A DNA stretch of 64,000 nucleotides, from positions 66,384,316 to 66,448,315 of the forward strand of contig JALGQZ010000006.1 of the NCBI GenBank assembly GCA_023105745.1, in the 5' to 3' direction. Made by a program: the position numbers and the translations under genes. The stretch comes from Austropuccinia psidii (Eukaryota > Basidiomycota > Pucciniomycetes > Pucciniales > Sphaerophragmiaceae). The notes below the pieces were generated by a model. It had not been told where the DNA came from and did not search any database. It saw nothing but the letters and a program-made list of their open reading frames with translations. This document shows, piece after piece, positions 26,355 to 37,867 of this stretch (positions are counted from its first letter, which is position 1; the number at the start of each line of letters is the position of its first letter).

Positions 26355-26462
26355 GGGTATTGGTAAAAACACATAAGAGCTTACGTGTTTTTACTAAAAA
26401 CTTACGTGTTTTTACCATCAATTGGTAAAAACACGTAATTTTATGGTAAAAACACGTAAGGG
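26355..26462. repeat. Left terminal inverted repeat
   Basis: Contains four copies of a GTAAAAACACGTAA-type word in alternating orientation, separated by AGAGC, TAAAAA and CATCAATTG. It is complementary to 27771-27884. Confidence 0.85.
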
Positions 26463-26479
26463 ATGGTTTTTAAATGAAA

Positions 26480-27440
26480 TATGGCTATTTATGGCATTTA
26501 TGATGCCATTAATGCCATTTGTGGCATTAAAAATTCTATTTATGGCATTAACAGTGCCATTAATGGCATTATCAATGAAATATTTCTGATGCCATTAATG
26601 CCATTTATGGAATCAACAATGCAATAAATGGCATTAACAATGCCATAAATGGCATTAACAGTCCCATAAATGGCATTACCAGTGTCATAAATGGCATTAA
26701 CAATGCCATAAATGGAATCAACAATGCAATAAATGGCATTAACAATGCCATAAATGGCATTAACAGTGCCATAAATGGCATTAACAATGAAGTGGAATTA
26801 GCAGTCTCATAAATGGCATTAACTGTGCCATTAATGGCATTATCAATGAAATATTATTGATGCCATTAATGTCATTTATGGCATCAACAATGCCATTTGT
26901 GGCATCAAAAATGCAACATTTCTTATGCCATTATTGCCATAAATGGCATTAATAATGCCACATTAACAATGCCATTAATGGCATTACTAATACCATGAAT
27001 GGCATTATCAATGCAATAAATGGCATTGTTAATTCCATTTATGTAATGCCACAAATGGAATTTTTGATTCCATAAATGGCATTTTTGATGCCATTTATGT
27101 TATAGTTAAGGCCATTAATTCCATTTTTAAGGCCAATGTTAAGGCCATTTATGGCATTTTTAAATGCATAAATGGCATTTTCAAGGCAATTAAATTCAAT
27201 TTATGGCATTGCTGTAATGCCATTTATGCCAATTTTCTGGCCATAAATGGCATCTGTATGTCATTCTTGATGCCATTTATGGCATTATTATGTCATTAGT
27301 GATGCTATTTATGGCACTTTTGATGTGATAAATGGCACTGTTAATGCCAAAAATCAAACTTTAACTTCCACCCATCATAAATTACATTTTGAATTCAATT
27401 TATGTCATAAATGGCATTTTCAATTTAATTACAAACATGA
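26480..27440. repeat. ATGGCAT/ATGCCAT minisatellite
   Basis: The body of the element is an irregular array of about 20-base units such as ATGGCATTAACAATGCCAT, in which the word ATGGCAT and its complement alternate with 4-12-base AT spacers. The words occur dozens of times, so the strand can fold back on itself almost anywhere. Units near 26600-26790 are the most regular and create a false Met-Pro-Phe-Met-Ala-Leu repeat frame on the minus strand. Confidence 0.9.
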
Positions 27441-27770
27441 ACAAAAAAACATCAAAAAACATGGACTTTTTGGGCCTACAAATGTTCTTGCAAAAAAAAT
27501 ACCAAAATGCTGGGTTTCTGGTTTATTATTCTCAACATTCTCACCTTCATTTTAAAAAAAAAAAATATTGAAATTCATAAGTGGGAACATTTTGAATGAA
27601 TTTTTTCAAAAAAATGGGCCATTTTACCAAATTGCCAAAATAGAAAAATTGGGCAAAAAAAAAAAAATTGAAAAAATTTGGGGACCTTCACATCCCATGT
27701 TGGAAAAAATATGGCAAAAAAAAAAGTTAAAAATTCTCAAAAATGAGCCTGAGGAATTTTTATAAAAAAA

Positions 27771-27884
27771 TTAGCTTACTTACGTGTTTTTACCATAAAA
27801 TTACGTGTTTTGGCCATAATTTGGTAAAAACACGTAAGGGCTTACATGTTTTTACTAAAAGCTTACGTGTGTTTACCAACACCC
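27771..27884. repeat. Right terminal inverted repeat
   Basis: Reverse-complement partner of 26355-26462, with the same four alternating words (TTACGTGTTTTTACC and complement). One copy has drifted to TTACGTGTTTTGGCC and one to TTACATGTTTTTAC. Confidence 0.85.
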
Positions 27885-28125
27885 AAAAAAAATTTATAAA
27901 AAGAAATAAATTTTAAATATTAATTTAAGTTTTTAATAATAAATTTAAGTTAAAAAAAAAATCATTAATCATTTTTAAGTTTTAATAATTTTTTTTTTTT
28001 TTAAAAAAAGCTTTCTTATTTTATAATTCAATTTGACAATTTGATTAGTTAAAAAAAAAAAAAAGGTAAGGGTTCTCAAACTTACTAAATAACAACTTGA
28101 AATAAATGTGGGATTTTTTTTTAAA

Positions 28126-28813
28126 AAAAAAAATTCACATTTAAAAAATTCAATATTTTTAATTGAAATATTTAATGAATCTCCCATAATTTATATTTTC
28201 ATAAAAAAAAAAAAAATTGATTTTCTTTTAATTAAACCCTAATCTCATATGTTTTCAAACCTCTGATTCATTTTGAATTTATGATTCTAAAAATAATTAC
28301 TCCAAATTATGTGAATTTTTTTTTTTGAGACATATCATAATCAATAAGCATTCACTTTAATTTATTTATTATACTCAAAAAAAAAAAAAAAAAAAAAAAA
28401 ACTATTTTTCCTTTACACTCATTCAATTGAAAATTATTCATTAAAAGTTTTTATTAAATTAATCAATTTAAAAAAAAATTCATTAAATCTAAATAAAATC
28501 CTTTTTTTTTAAGAATTTAACTTAAGTTGATTTATATATTATTGATTAATTAGTTTTAAGATTATTTTTAATTAAAATAAATCATAAACCATTAATTTTT
28601 TTCTTTTTTTTTAATTAAATCCTTAAAGAATAAAAGAATTAAAATTTTAATTTATATCTATTAAAAAGTTAATAAAAATTAATTAAAAAAAAAAAGTTAA
28701 ATTTTTAAAACCCCCCAAAAAAAAAAAATAAACTTTTTAAAAAAGAAATTTTTTTAAAAAAAAAAAAAAAAAATTTTTTTTTTTTTTTTTTTAATTAAAT
28801 TAAGAAAAATGAT

Positions 28814-28853
<40 letters not shown>

Positions 28854-29226
28854 TTTTTTTTTTTTTTTTCATTTTTTATAATCAAATCAATTAATTTTTT
28901 TTTTTTTTAAAAATTTAATTTAATAAAAAAAAATTTTTAAATTTAAATAAATAAAAAAAATTGATTAAAAAAACTTTTTAATTAAATTAAAAAAAAAAAA
29001 AATTTTTTTTATAAAATTAATAATTAATTCCCAATTTATATGATTAAGGTTTTTTTTTTAAAAAAAAAAAATTAATTTAAAATTTAATTTAAATTTTAAT
29101 TAAAAATTAAATAAATTTTTTAATTAAATTTTTTTTTTTTTCATTTGTTTTTCAAAATCTTTGATATTTATATCTTTTTTTGATAAAACAAAATATTTAT
29201 CTTGATATCTTTTTTTTTTTTCAAAA
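28126..29226. other. AT-only low-complexity tract
   Basis: Long A and T runs, including a 35-base A run at 28815-28849; nothing else was recognised. No terminal repeat of the neighbouring Harbinger element could be identified in it. Confidence 0.7.
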
Positions 29227-30400
29227 ATGGATGATTTATTCATTAAAATAATTTCCTTTTTTTTTAGGATCTTTTGGGAATTTCATTTATCATGCTACAG
29301 CCATTTAAGCTATCATCATCATCAGCCAATACAACATGGGGAGTGCTTTAATACATGGAACAACAAAGCAAGGTTTTTAGGGCTATTCCAAATGGGACAT
29401 GACAAATTTTTTAACCTGGTCCATTCAATATCCATGGAAACCTCAAATAGAAGCCAAGAAGACATTCAAAGCTTAACAATAGAGGAGAAAGTGGGGGTTA
29501 CACTCTATCAATTGGGAAATGGGAGCTCATATGAAACAGTGGGGCACTTATTCAACATTGGAAAGGAAAAAGCTTACAGGGTATTTCAAGAGGTAGTTCA
29601 CAAATTTGTTTTACACTTGCATGATTTGAGTTTCATTTTCTATAATTGAGAATCTAATGCAGTGGTTTTCAATCAGTCTTCTAGCTGTGAATAAAGATTC
29701 TGAGTGGAATGTGATTAGAGATTCTTTCAAGTTCAGAAAAGGACTTAAAAACATAATTGGTGTCATAGATGGTACCCATATTCCAATAATTCCACCTCCC
29801 AATAATGAGTGGAATTTGTATGTCAATCATAAAGGTTGAAATTCAATAGTATTCCAATTTATTATTGATGGTGAGGGGAATTTCAGAAATTTAAGCAAGG
29901 GTTTGAATAGATAATATAACCTTAACTAAATTTTTATACATTATTCATAGGTGTTTGGAGGACTACCAGGCTCAGTACATAATAGTAGACTTTTTTGAAA
30001 GTATAAGATTGGGAGGGACTTATTGAATGGCATAGCAATATTCCTACTGGACTTTTTACTCATTGGGGATTCTGGATATTTGTCCAAGGTGCCAATTCTC
30101 ACACCATCCAAAAACGCAAGGAGTGAAGAGCATCAAAGATTCAATAACATCCACTCCTCAACATGGTAAGCATGGGATTTGTTTGGGGGAAAACTTAGAT
30201 AGAGGAATTTCTAATAAGAAATTATTGAGGTAGAATGGTTGTTGAACAGGAATTTGGGAGATTGAAAAATAGATTTTGATTCTTATTATCACCTCAGGAA
30301 ATTCTGCCAATAAATACAGTTAAGGTGACCATTACATGCATGATTCTAAATAAAATTCTTAATGGGAAAAATGCATAGTTGATTTGTCTATTGTACAATA
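29227..30400 (+). pseudogene. PIF/Harbinger-type transposase, family B, broken
   Basis: Two frames and trailing fragments give, in order: GLFQMGHDKFFNLVHSI; a helix-turn-helix block EEKVGVTLYQLGNGSSYETVGHLFNIGKEKAYRVF typical of HARBI1-like proteins; KGLKNIIGVIDGTHIPI with the first catalytic Asp; NSIVFQFIIDGEGNFRN; FGGLPGSVHNSRLF, where the second catalytic Asp is changed to Asn (HDS to HNS); LIGDSGYL; and VEQEFGRLKNRF carrying the catalytic Glu. Stops follow HLHDLSFIFYN, NHKG and others, and at least one frame change lies near 29650. It is distinct in sequence from the family A copies at 12 and 38 kb. It is paired with the convergent accessory gene at 31416-32575. Not functional. Confidence 0.85.
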
Positions 30401-31415
30401 AATCATTTTAGGAAATTGTTGTAAATACTCTGATTATTTCAAGGGAAATAATTAAAAGAAGTGTTTTTTTTTTTTTGATAACAGGTTGCACTGCAGCCAC
30501 CAATGACACCCCACTTGTTTGTGCAAAAAGGATAAATGCAAGAAATTAAGATATCCCATTATTAACTCAAATTCTCACATTAGTGTTCAGATGGTGTTCA
30601 TTTTGATAATAGAAAGATAATGTGTACACCTGTTCATAAAATCTGTTTCAGGCAACATTGTAAAGTGGGAAGTTGTGCCTTGTACTCATTTAATAAGGCC
30701 TCAAGGGTGGCATCTCTATTTTAGATGTCAGATTGGAGCTGTGATGCTTGGCCATCCATAGTGTCATAAGATGTAAGTGTATTATGAGGATATAAGGTTA
30801 ATATAAGTGTCATGCAATAATGGGATGTCAGTTGGACAATATTGTTATATTGAGGAATATAAATGCAACTCAAAGGGGCCTTTGTGTAGGATTCTGGCTA
30901 AATAGGGTCTGATTTGCTCTTGTTGTAGGCCAACCCCATCAGACTGGTGGGCAGATTGTATTCAATTGGGGCTTACTTTTCAGATGTTTATTAATATGTG
31001 TCCATTTCAGTTGATTTTGAATTTCAAATAAGTTGATACAATAACCAGTTAAAGCAATCACCCAAGACAAATCAATAAAATGAGAGAAATTTTCTGTATA
31101 TCAAAATATGTATCCTAAATGGTAACTATGTTTGGATATCATTAGCATTTTCAGACAAAGAAAAATGATCATCATGGAGATTACTTTGAATTCATCTCCA
31201 TTACAATATTACATAAATTGAGAGATATTTATGATTTAACCACCATAAATATCTCTCATTGAAGCTGGATCCACACCTGTAACTTTTGCAAACATCATCA
31301 ACATCATCATATTCATCCAATATTGGCATGATTCATCTTCCATGCACCTGCCCTCCTCTTGAAGATGTCGTTCTTCATCTCTTTCCATTTGGCACCTATC
31401 TCTCTCCTCTGCCCT
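30401..31415. other. Interior of Harbinger family B element
   Basis: Non-coding sequence between the convergent transposase and accessory genes, with a more balanced composition than the flanking AT tracts. No additional gene is recognised. Confidence 0.5.
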
Positions 31416-32575
31416 CTATTGATTCTGTTGCATCATCATCATAAGTGGGAACAACATTCCTTGCATGTTGTTGTTAATATTGATCAAGAAACTCCAATCA
31501 CGCCTGGTTGATTCAAATCTTATGCTTGCTTCCTGACTCATTGACCCGTGGCAATTTTTCCTTCCAGATGCATGAATATTTTGGCCAAAAATTGAAGGCC
31601 CCGGTTGATTTGTTTCTTCATTAGTCCCCTGGAAATTTTCATTGGGATGGCCTTCCTCTTCTGGATCACTATATCCATTTTCTCTTTCATTATCTCCACA
31701 CCTATTCCAATGATTTTCATTAGTCAACTCATTATTTTTGTGCAATTGTTCTTGTGTGTAATCACCCAATTACATTCCATTTCAATTCATCCCACAATTG
31801 TTCATGTTCAATTGATTTAGTATATCATAAACCTTTTGGTATTGCAATTCATTAATTTCTTCCCAAAAAAAACATAGTAATGTTTACTTACCTCATTTGT
31901 CATGTAATCATGCTGCAACTGTGTGTACAATCCTGCCCCTCCAGTCGCATCACAAGAGTCTTTAATCATCTACATAAATATGAATTAGCATAAAAGTAAA
32001 ATCATGACATTGTTGGAATGACTTACTCTATATGTTGTTATTAATGCTTTATAATGGCATTCTAGAATTCCAAATGACAAATCCTTCTTGAGATTTTTAT
32101 TATTTTTAAAATAACGAGACCATGCAATAAAACCCAACATTGTAAAATCTGTATTCAAGTAATCCATCCTCAACTCCATCATCAAATCCAACAATGCCTT
32201 TGTACTCTCTTCATTCCATAGAAAAGGACTGCAGAGACCTTTTTGTTGTTCTTGATGTGCCAGGCATGTTTCAGCTTTCCTAAGCCTTTGCACTTCTGCA
32301 TTGACTCGTTCATTTATTCTTCTTTGTTGCTTCAGGAAGGGTTCATGTTCCATTTGTTGGAAATGAACTTGGGCTTCCTCATGAGCTCAACGTTTACATT
32401 TTCGCTGCAATGATTGACTTACAGTATCACCTAAGGTATTGGGCACACCTTCCAATATTCATGGAGATCTGTTTTTGTTATCTTCCACAACTTGTGATGG
32501 TTCACATTGTTCAAAGTGAAACCAATTAATTTGCTCATAAGCGGATAATTGAGAGTCTGGAGTCTGATTATCCAT
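31416..32575 (-). pseudogene. Myb/SANT-like DNA-binding accessory protein of Harbinger family B
   Basis: Harbinger elements encode a second, Myb/SANT-like protein that helps the transposase bind its ends. Read from ATG 32575, exon 1 gives MDNQTPDSQLSAYEQINWFH and a TGA in place of a probable Trp (RSP-stop-ILEG). After a GTAAGT donor, exon 2 (about 32420-32016) has one stop and then the domain LWNEESTKALLDLMMELR-DYLNTDFTMLGFIAWSRYFK. A small exon MIKDSCDATGGAGLYTQLQ follows near 31975, and the last block, 31769-31416, is Asn/Glu-rich and ends in a Met/Gln-rich tail. Introns have good GTAAGT donors. Two stops make it a pseudogene, though much of the protein is preserved, so inactivation appears fairly recent. 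Confidence 0.75.
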
Positions 32576-32913
32576 TGTGAGCTAGTAATAAAGAGACAGA
32601 AAATTGAGTAAAACCACAAATAAAGTATTTATGAGAATATGTAGTACAAAAAAAATCCCAAATCAAAATGATAAAATCAACATTTCAAGAAAAATTTCAA
32701 GTAAAATAAATTTAATTTTTAAATTTTCAAATATTTTCAAATTAGTTTAGAAATCTTACTCAAAACCCAATCATAAATTGGGCCTAAATGAAAAAATGAA
32801 AAAATTATTTTTATTTAATTTTTAATTAATTAATTTATTAAAAAATTTAATCAAAAAATTAATCAAAAAATTTAAAAAATTTTAAAAAATTTCAATTTAA
32901 AAATAATTAATTT

Positions 32914-32951
<38 letters not shown>

Positions 32952-33849
32952 TAATTAATAAATTCAATATTTTAAAATTTTAATTATTTTTATATCCTCT
33001 TTGAGTTTTTTTTTTTTTTTTTTTTAATATTATTAAAATTTTATTATTTAATTTAATTAATTGAAAAATTTTTTAAAACCAAAAAAAAAACAAAACAATG
33101 TTTTTTGTTTTTTTTGTTATTTATTTCATAATTATGAAAATCTTTGAAAATAATAAAAAATAAATTATAAAATTAAAAGATTAGAATTTTTTTTTTTTTG
33201 ATTTTTATAATCTTTAAAAAAAAAAAGTTTCAAAAAATTTTATAATAAATAAAAAAGAAATTTATTATAAATAAAATTTCCCTTACTCACCCTACCCTCC
33301 CAAAAAAAAAAAATTAAATAAAAAATAATTTTTAATTGTTTTATGATTAATTTATTTATTTACAAAAGAATTAATTAAATAATTAAATTATAGAATTTGA
33401 AAAAATAATAATAATAATAAGATAATTAAAAATTAATAAATCAATCAATCAATTAATTTTTTTAAAAAAAGAAAGAGTAAAATAAAGAAAATTTTATAAA
33501 AAAATTATATTAAAAGAAAGTTTTGTTATTTTTCAAAAAAAAAAAAAACAAAGGAAGAAAAACAAAAAAATAAAGGAGATTGTAAAAAATATTCTGTTTT
33601 TTGTTTTAATTTTTTTTTTTTTGAGAAATAAAAATCAAGAAGAAAAAAAAAACCAAAAAAAAAACCAAAATCAATTTCAAATTTAACCAAAAATAAAATT
33701 ATATTAAAAATAATCATTGTTTAATAGATAAAAAGAATATTTTAATAAATTAATAAGTAAAAAATTGTTTTTTTTTCTTTTTATTAAAGTTTATTCAAAT
33801 ATATTAAAGTAATTTGTTTTGTTTTTTGAAATTGAATTGATTCCAATTC
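32576..33849. other. AT-rich low-complexity tract
   Basis: A/T homopolymers and AATT words. A C-rich patch at about 33283-33310 (TTACTCACCCTACCCTCCC) resembles those at 26238 and 37921, so this may be a third, degraded copy of that locus. No gene. Confidence 0.7.
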
Positions 33850-33850
33850 T

Positions 33851-34064
33851 TTTTTTTTTATATTTTTTTATATTTTTTTATATTTTTTTATATTTTTTTT
33901 ATATTTTTTTATATTTTTTTATATTTTTTTATATTTTTTTATATTTTTTTATATTTTTTTATATTTTTTTATATTTTTTTATATTTTTTTATATTTTTTT
34001 ATATTTTTTTATATTTTTTTATATTTTTTTATATTTTTTTATATTTTTTTATATTTTGTATATG
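33851..34064. repeat. TATTTTTTTA decamer tandem array
   Basis: About 20 near-perfect 10-base units of TATTTTTTTA; the plus-strand frame through it encodes a Phe/Tyr/Ile/Leu repeat and is not a gene. The regularity points to replication slippage. Confidence 0.95.
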
Positions 34065-34079
34065 TTTTTATAATTTTTT

Positions 34080-34425
34080 ATATTTTTATATATTTTTTTT
34101 TTAATTTTCTTTAATTTTTTTAATTTTTTCAATTTTTTCAATTTTTTCAATTTTTTTAATTTTTTTAATTTTTTCAATTTTTTTAATTTTTTTTTATTTT
34201 CTTTAATTTTCATTATTTTTCATTATTTTCATTACTTTCATTATTTTCATTATTTTAATTATTTTTTTTATTTTTTTTATTTTCTTTAATTTTCATTATT
34301 TTTCATTATTTTCATTATTTTTGTTATTTTTTTTATTTTTTTTTATTTTCTTTAGTTTTCATTATTTTCCTTCATTTTCATTATTTTCTTTATTTTTGTT
34401 AGTTTTTTATTTTGTTTATTTTTAT
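34080..34425. repeat. Degenerate T-rich repeats (AATTTTTTC and TTTTCATTA types)
   Basis: Follows the decamer array directly; two successive families of imperfect 9-11-base units, all on the same pyrimidine-rich strand. Confidence 0.85.
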
Positions 34426-34615
34426 TTTTGGGGAAAAAATTGGATATTAAATTTTATCCTAATGAAAATAGAATCAAATTAATCAAATAGTTTTATTCCA
34501 TCAAAAAAAAAACCACAAGAAAACTCAATTTTTGATTTTTGATTTATTAAAAAAAGAATCAAGTTTTTTAACCAAACTTGAGTAAAAAATTATAAAATAA
34601 TTTTTTTTGGGACTT

Positions 34616-36031
34616 TGTCAAGATGAGCCTATAGGGTGATAGGAATAGTATATACAACATTAATTATGACTGTGATATGGTTAATAAGTATAAGATAGTT
34701 TTAAATTTAAGTTATGAGGGCTTTATTATAAAGAAATAGTGGTGGTGAGCAATCTTGAAAGCCCTGGATCCAGACTTACAAATTGGGTTATTATAATAAA
34801 TAATACAATAATTAAAGCTATAATTATACCTGATTATTTTCCAAGACTATAGCTGTTTGTCAAAAGGTCTACTACTTAGGAATGAAAGAGCATGATGGGG
34901 ATTTCTCTTTTTGGCAGAGAAAGGTCCCCTTTTATCCTGAAATGGTGTAGAAGGACTATTAATCCTTTCCACATAGAGGAAGTGAATATTCTTTCACTTC
35001 CAAGGACAGGAGTTTGGGTTTTAAAGACCCTGCATACCCTGTATCAGGCTCAGACGTGGTTTTGAAGCCACATTTGGGAAATTTTCACCAATACAGGGTG
35101 AAAATTTTCTTTTGGGGACCACATAGCCTTATTCTGATGTGCATGACATGTAGAATGCTGTACAGAACCTGTATGAGCACCACATACTGGAAAAAATATG
35201 AGGTATTGAAGGATAAACAGGATCCATTGTAGAATTGAAACCTCATATTCAAGGATATGAGAAAGTATCCCACAGTAAAGGTGTAGTGGCCAAACTGTAT
35301 GATTGTAACCTTAAAGCTGCCATAATTTTGTCAGTTTTTAAAATAATTATATCAAAATTGGTTCATTTTCTAGCCCTGGATGGCTTATACACAATGGTAC
35401 ATCATTTGGTATGGGTAAAATTAAATATGGAAAAGTTATGCCATCTTGAATTTTCATTATTCAGATATGTATTTTTCTTAAATACTGTATGGATTTTTTT
35501 TGCTCCATAATTTTTGTTCTAGATGAGTTATGAGGAAAAAGATGGCACCATGAGATAGCCTCGATTGTGCTCTTTCCAAAATCACCCCAATTTAGGTATC
35601 TCACATTAAAACTGTAGAAGTTAGATCAGAGGTGAATATTTTATTCACCCTTATTTGGCTTTATGTTGGCCCTAACCTTTGTAGTGTTGGTGATAGCTTT
35701 ATTTGGATAGTGCCATTGGATAGCCCTTATTGAGAGAATTAACTTGAACACCAGCTTGATGGAGTTCAGCCTATTTCTATGGATTTCAGATGAGGGGGGA
35801 AATTTAAGGTTTATGCTCAGTTGTTGCTTTGAGCAGGGATAACTTTGTTATTCTTTGTCTTATAGTTTATGGGAGTTATATATTTGAAAAGAGGTGGCTT
35901 TCTTATTAATTTCATACAATTTATGAGCTCTTTTGGCTCAGCTCCATTTGTGGTGGTATTTTTCTCTACCATTAGTTTTATGGTATTTTGGCTGTCATGC
36001 TTGTGCTCTGGTTTTGAGTCACAGGCTGACA
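34616..36031 (+). mobile_element. Solo LTR with perfect 5-bp target duplication (GACTT)
   Basis: The element starts TGTCAAGATGAGCC and ends GTCACAGGCTGACA, so it has the TG...CA ends of an LTR, with TGTCA/TGACA as inverted tips. It is flanked by GACTT at 34611-34615 and GACTT at 36032-36036. Copies of the same family are at 52140-52908 (same strand, shorter) and 62880-64000 (opposite strand). No gag, pol or second LTR is nearby, so it is a solo LTR left by recombination. The orientation (+) is only that of this reference copy. Confidence 0.85.
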
Positions 36032-36036
36032 GACTT

Positions 36037-37867
36037 TTTTTTATATGAAAGAATGGAAAATCAAAAAATGAATTATTATTATTATTATTATTTTTTTGAA
36101 AAAAAAATCAAATTTGAACAAATAATCTAAAAAAAATTTTACTTTTTTTGTTTTACTTTTTTTATTTCATTTTCAAATTAAAATTGAGCTTTAATGATTC
36201 TATTTAAAAAATAAAACAAATTATTCGGTTTTTTCCTTTTCTTTCATTTTTCCAAAAAAAAATAATTCCAACACTAACTGATTTTTTTTGGTTTTTTTAT
36301 ATTGAAAACTTACAAGACAAAAAATCTCAACTGTTTTTTATTAATTTTTTATTAATTTTTTATTAATTTTTTATTAATTTTTTTTTTAACAATTTTTTGG
36401 AATAAAAGGAATACCTGATTTCTTTTCTCCATTTCAAATTATAAGTTAATTTGGTTTTTGAACAAGAAAAACAAACTGAGGTTTTGTTTTGATTTTTTTT
36501 GTATAGTAAATTTTAATTTAATTTGTTTTTCAAATTAATTTTCTTAGATAAAAAAAACAATCAAGTTTTTAAATTAAATTTTTATTTTAAATTATAATTC
36601 AGTTTTTGTGTTGACCATTACATATATTGTTTTTTCATCAAGATTTCTGGTAATTTTTTTTTGAATAAATTATCCAATAATTTCAATAAAAACCAAGTGT
36701 TTATTTTTTTTATTTTTTTTGAATTCAGCTTAAATATAATACCTTCACTTCTTATTAAGGTATTATTTTGTTTTCATGTCTTTCTCATAGCTAAAATCCC
36801 TTTTTATTAGGTAGCTGTTTTATTTCAAAAATATTATCATAATAATCACAATCCTTCATTACCTTTCAGCCCCTCAACAAACTCATCATCAAATATACCT
36901 TTTTTATAGCTCATCATTTTCCTCCACCCCAAAGACCATATTCACTGTTTTCTTTTTTTTAGAAATTCATTTTAATCAATTGAAAATACCTATTAAAGCA
37001 ATTTTCCGGTGTTTCTTCATGATTTTTTTAAATTATAATTGATTGAAATCAATGAAGGATATTTTTTTGAAAATATTTCTATTAAGAAAACCCTTGATAT
37101 AATATTTTTTATCTTTAAAAATTTAATTGATTTAATTTTTGAATAATATTCTGATTGTTATTTTATCTTATTTGAACATCATATCTGACCATTCTTTTTT
37201 GTTTTGTTTTTTAGTGGTGAATATTATTTTGGGCTTTTGTGAACTATTAAGTAATCTTTCAATCTTAAAAATCTCAGTTAAAAATAAAAAAACATTTTCA
37301 GCCTCAATCACTTACTACTTACATCAATACATCCAATGTCTTGAATTATTCTAATTATGGAATGGCTCTTACTAAACTAATGTTAGTCCATCAAAAGAAA
37401 CTTCAAGATAATTCTATTAAAAATTAAACTTCTGAGTCATCTTCCACCTCAGTCACTATAAAACAAAGAATATTTATAAAAAACAGGCCTCAAAAATATT
37501 GGTTACAAATATAAGAAAAAACTGTGTAGATGCATATTTCAATATAAAAACAAAAAGGGATAATAAATCTTGGCTCAGAATATTACCATTGAATCCTCAT
37601 ATCAAGCCATATTAATCTATGAAAAGGATCCACAAAACTTACCCATTATTATTTCTCAAATAAATTCTTCTCCTTAATTTTTGAAGCTGAAAGATATTAA
37701 ATTTTCTTCAATTCAAATAAAAAAAGAGAAAAATAAAATAAAATAAAATAATTTTTTTTTTCTTTTCTTTTCTTTTTTTTTCTTTTTTCTTTTTTTATTT
37801 TTTTTTTTAAAATTCTTAAAATTGAATTGAATTTATTTTATTTTTTTTGTTGAATTTTTTTTGTTAA
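36037..37867. other. AT-rich non-coding stretch
   Basis: Nothing supported. A (TTATTAATTTTT)4 micro-array lies at about 36338-36375, and a short AATAAA repeat and poly-pyrimidine tract at 37735-37810. Confidence 0.55.

Larger units (their letters stand above)
26355..27884. mobile_element. Non-autonomous DNA transposon with ~105-bp terminal inverted repeats
   Basis: The left end (26355, starting GGGTATTGGTAAA) and the right end (27884; its reverse complement starts GGGTGTTGGTAAA) are inverted repeats over about 105 bases with few mismatches. Each repeat is itself made of alternating copies of GTAAAAACACGTAA and its complement. Flanks are runs of A (9 left, 8 right), compatible with an 8- or 9-bp duplication but not provable in poly-A. 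The empty site is visible at about 38000 (ATATTAAAAAATACC-TTATAAAAATAAATAA), which shows that the element is an insertion. It encodes no transposase; an 8-9-bp duplication would fit hAT- or Mutator-type enzymes. Confidence 0.85.
26109..28125. repeat. Paralogous locus, copy 1 (interrupted by a transposon)
   Basis: 26109-26354 plus 27885-28125 matches 37868-38210 nearly throughout. Shared landmarks are the AAATAAATAAATATTTAATTT stretch, a C-rich patch reading TCACCTTxCCCCTCCCATC, AGTTTTTAATAATAAATTTAAG, TATTTTATAATTCAATTTGAC and CAAACTTACTAAATAACAAC. The 1.53 kb between is absent from the other copy. A third, poorer copy of the C-rich patch is at about 33283-33310. The nature of the repeated locus is unknown; it has no coding potential. 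Confidence 0.85.

Noticed and set aside
26605..26787. Minus-strand Met-Pro-Phe-Met-Ala-Leu repeat protein
   Set aside because: The most regular part of the ATGGCAT minisatellite in an open frame.
26480..27440. CRISPR-like repeat array
   Set aside because: Repeats are inverted and direct mixed, spacers are not unique, and the sequence is eukaryotic.
33819..34073. Plus-strand Phe/Tyr/Ile repeat frame of 84 codons
   Set aside because: Translation of the TATTTTTTTA array, not a membrane protein.
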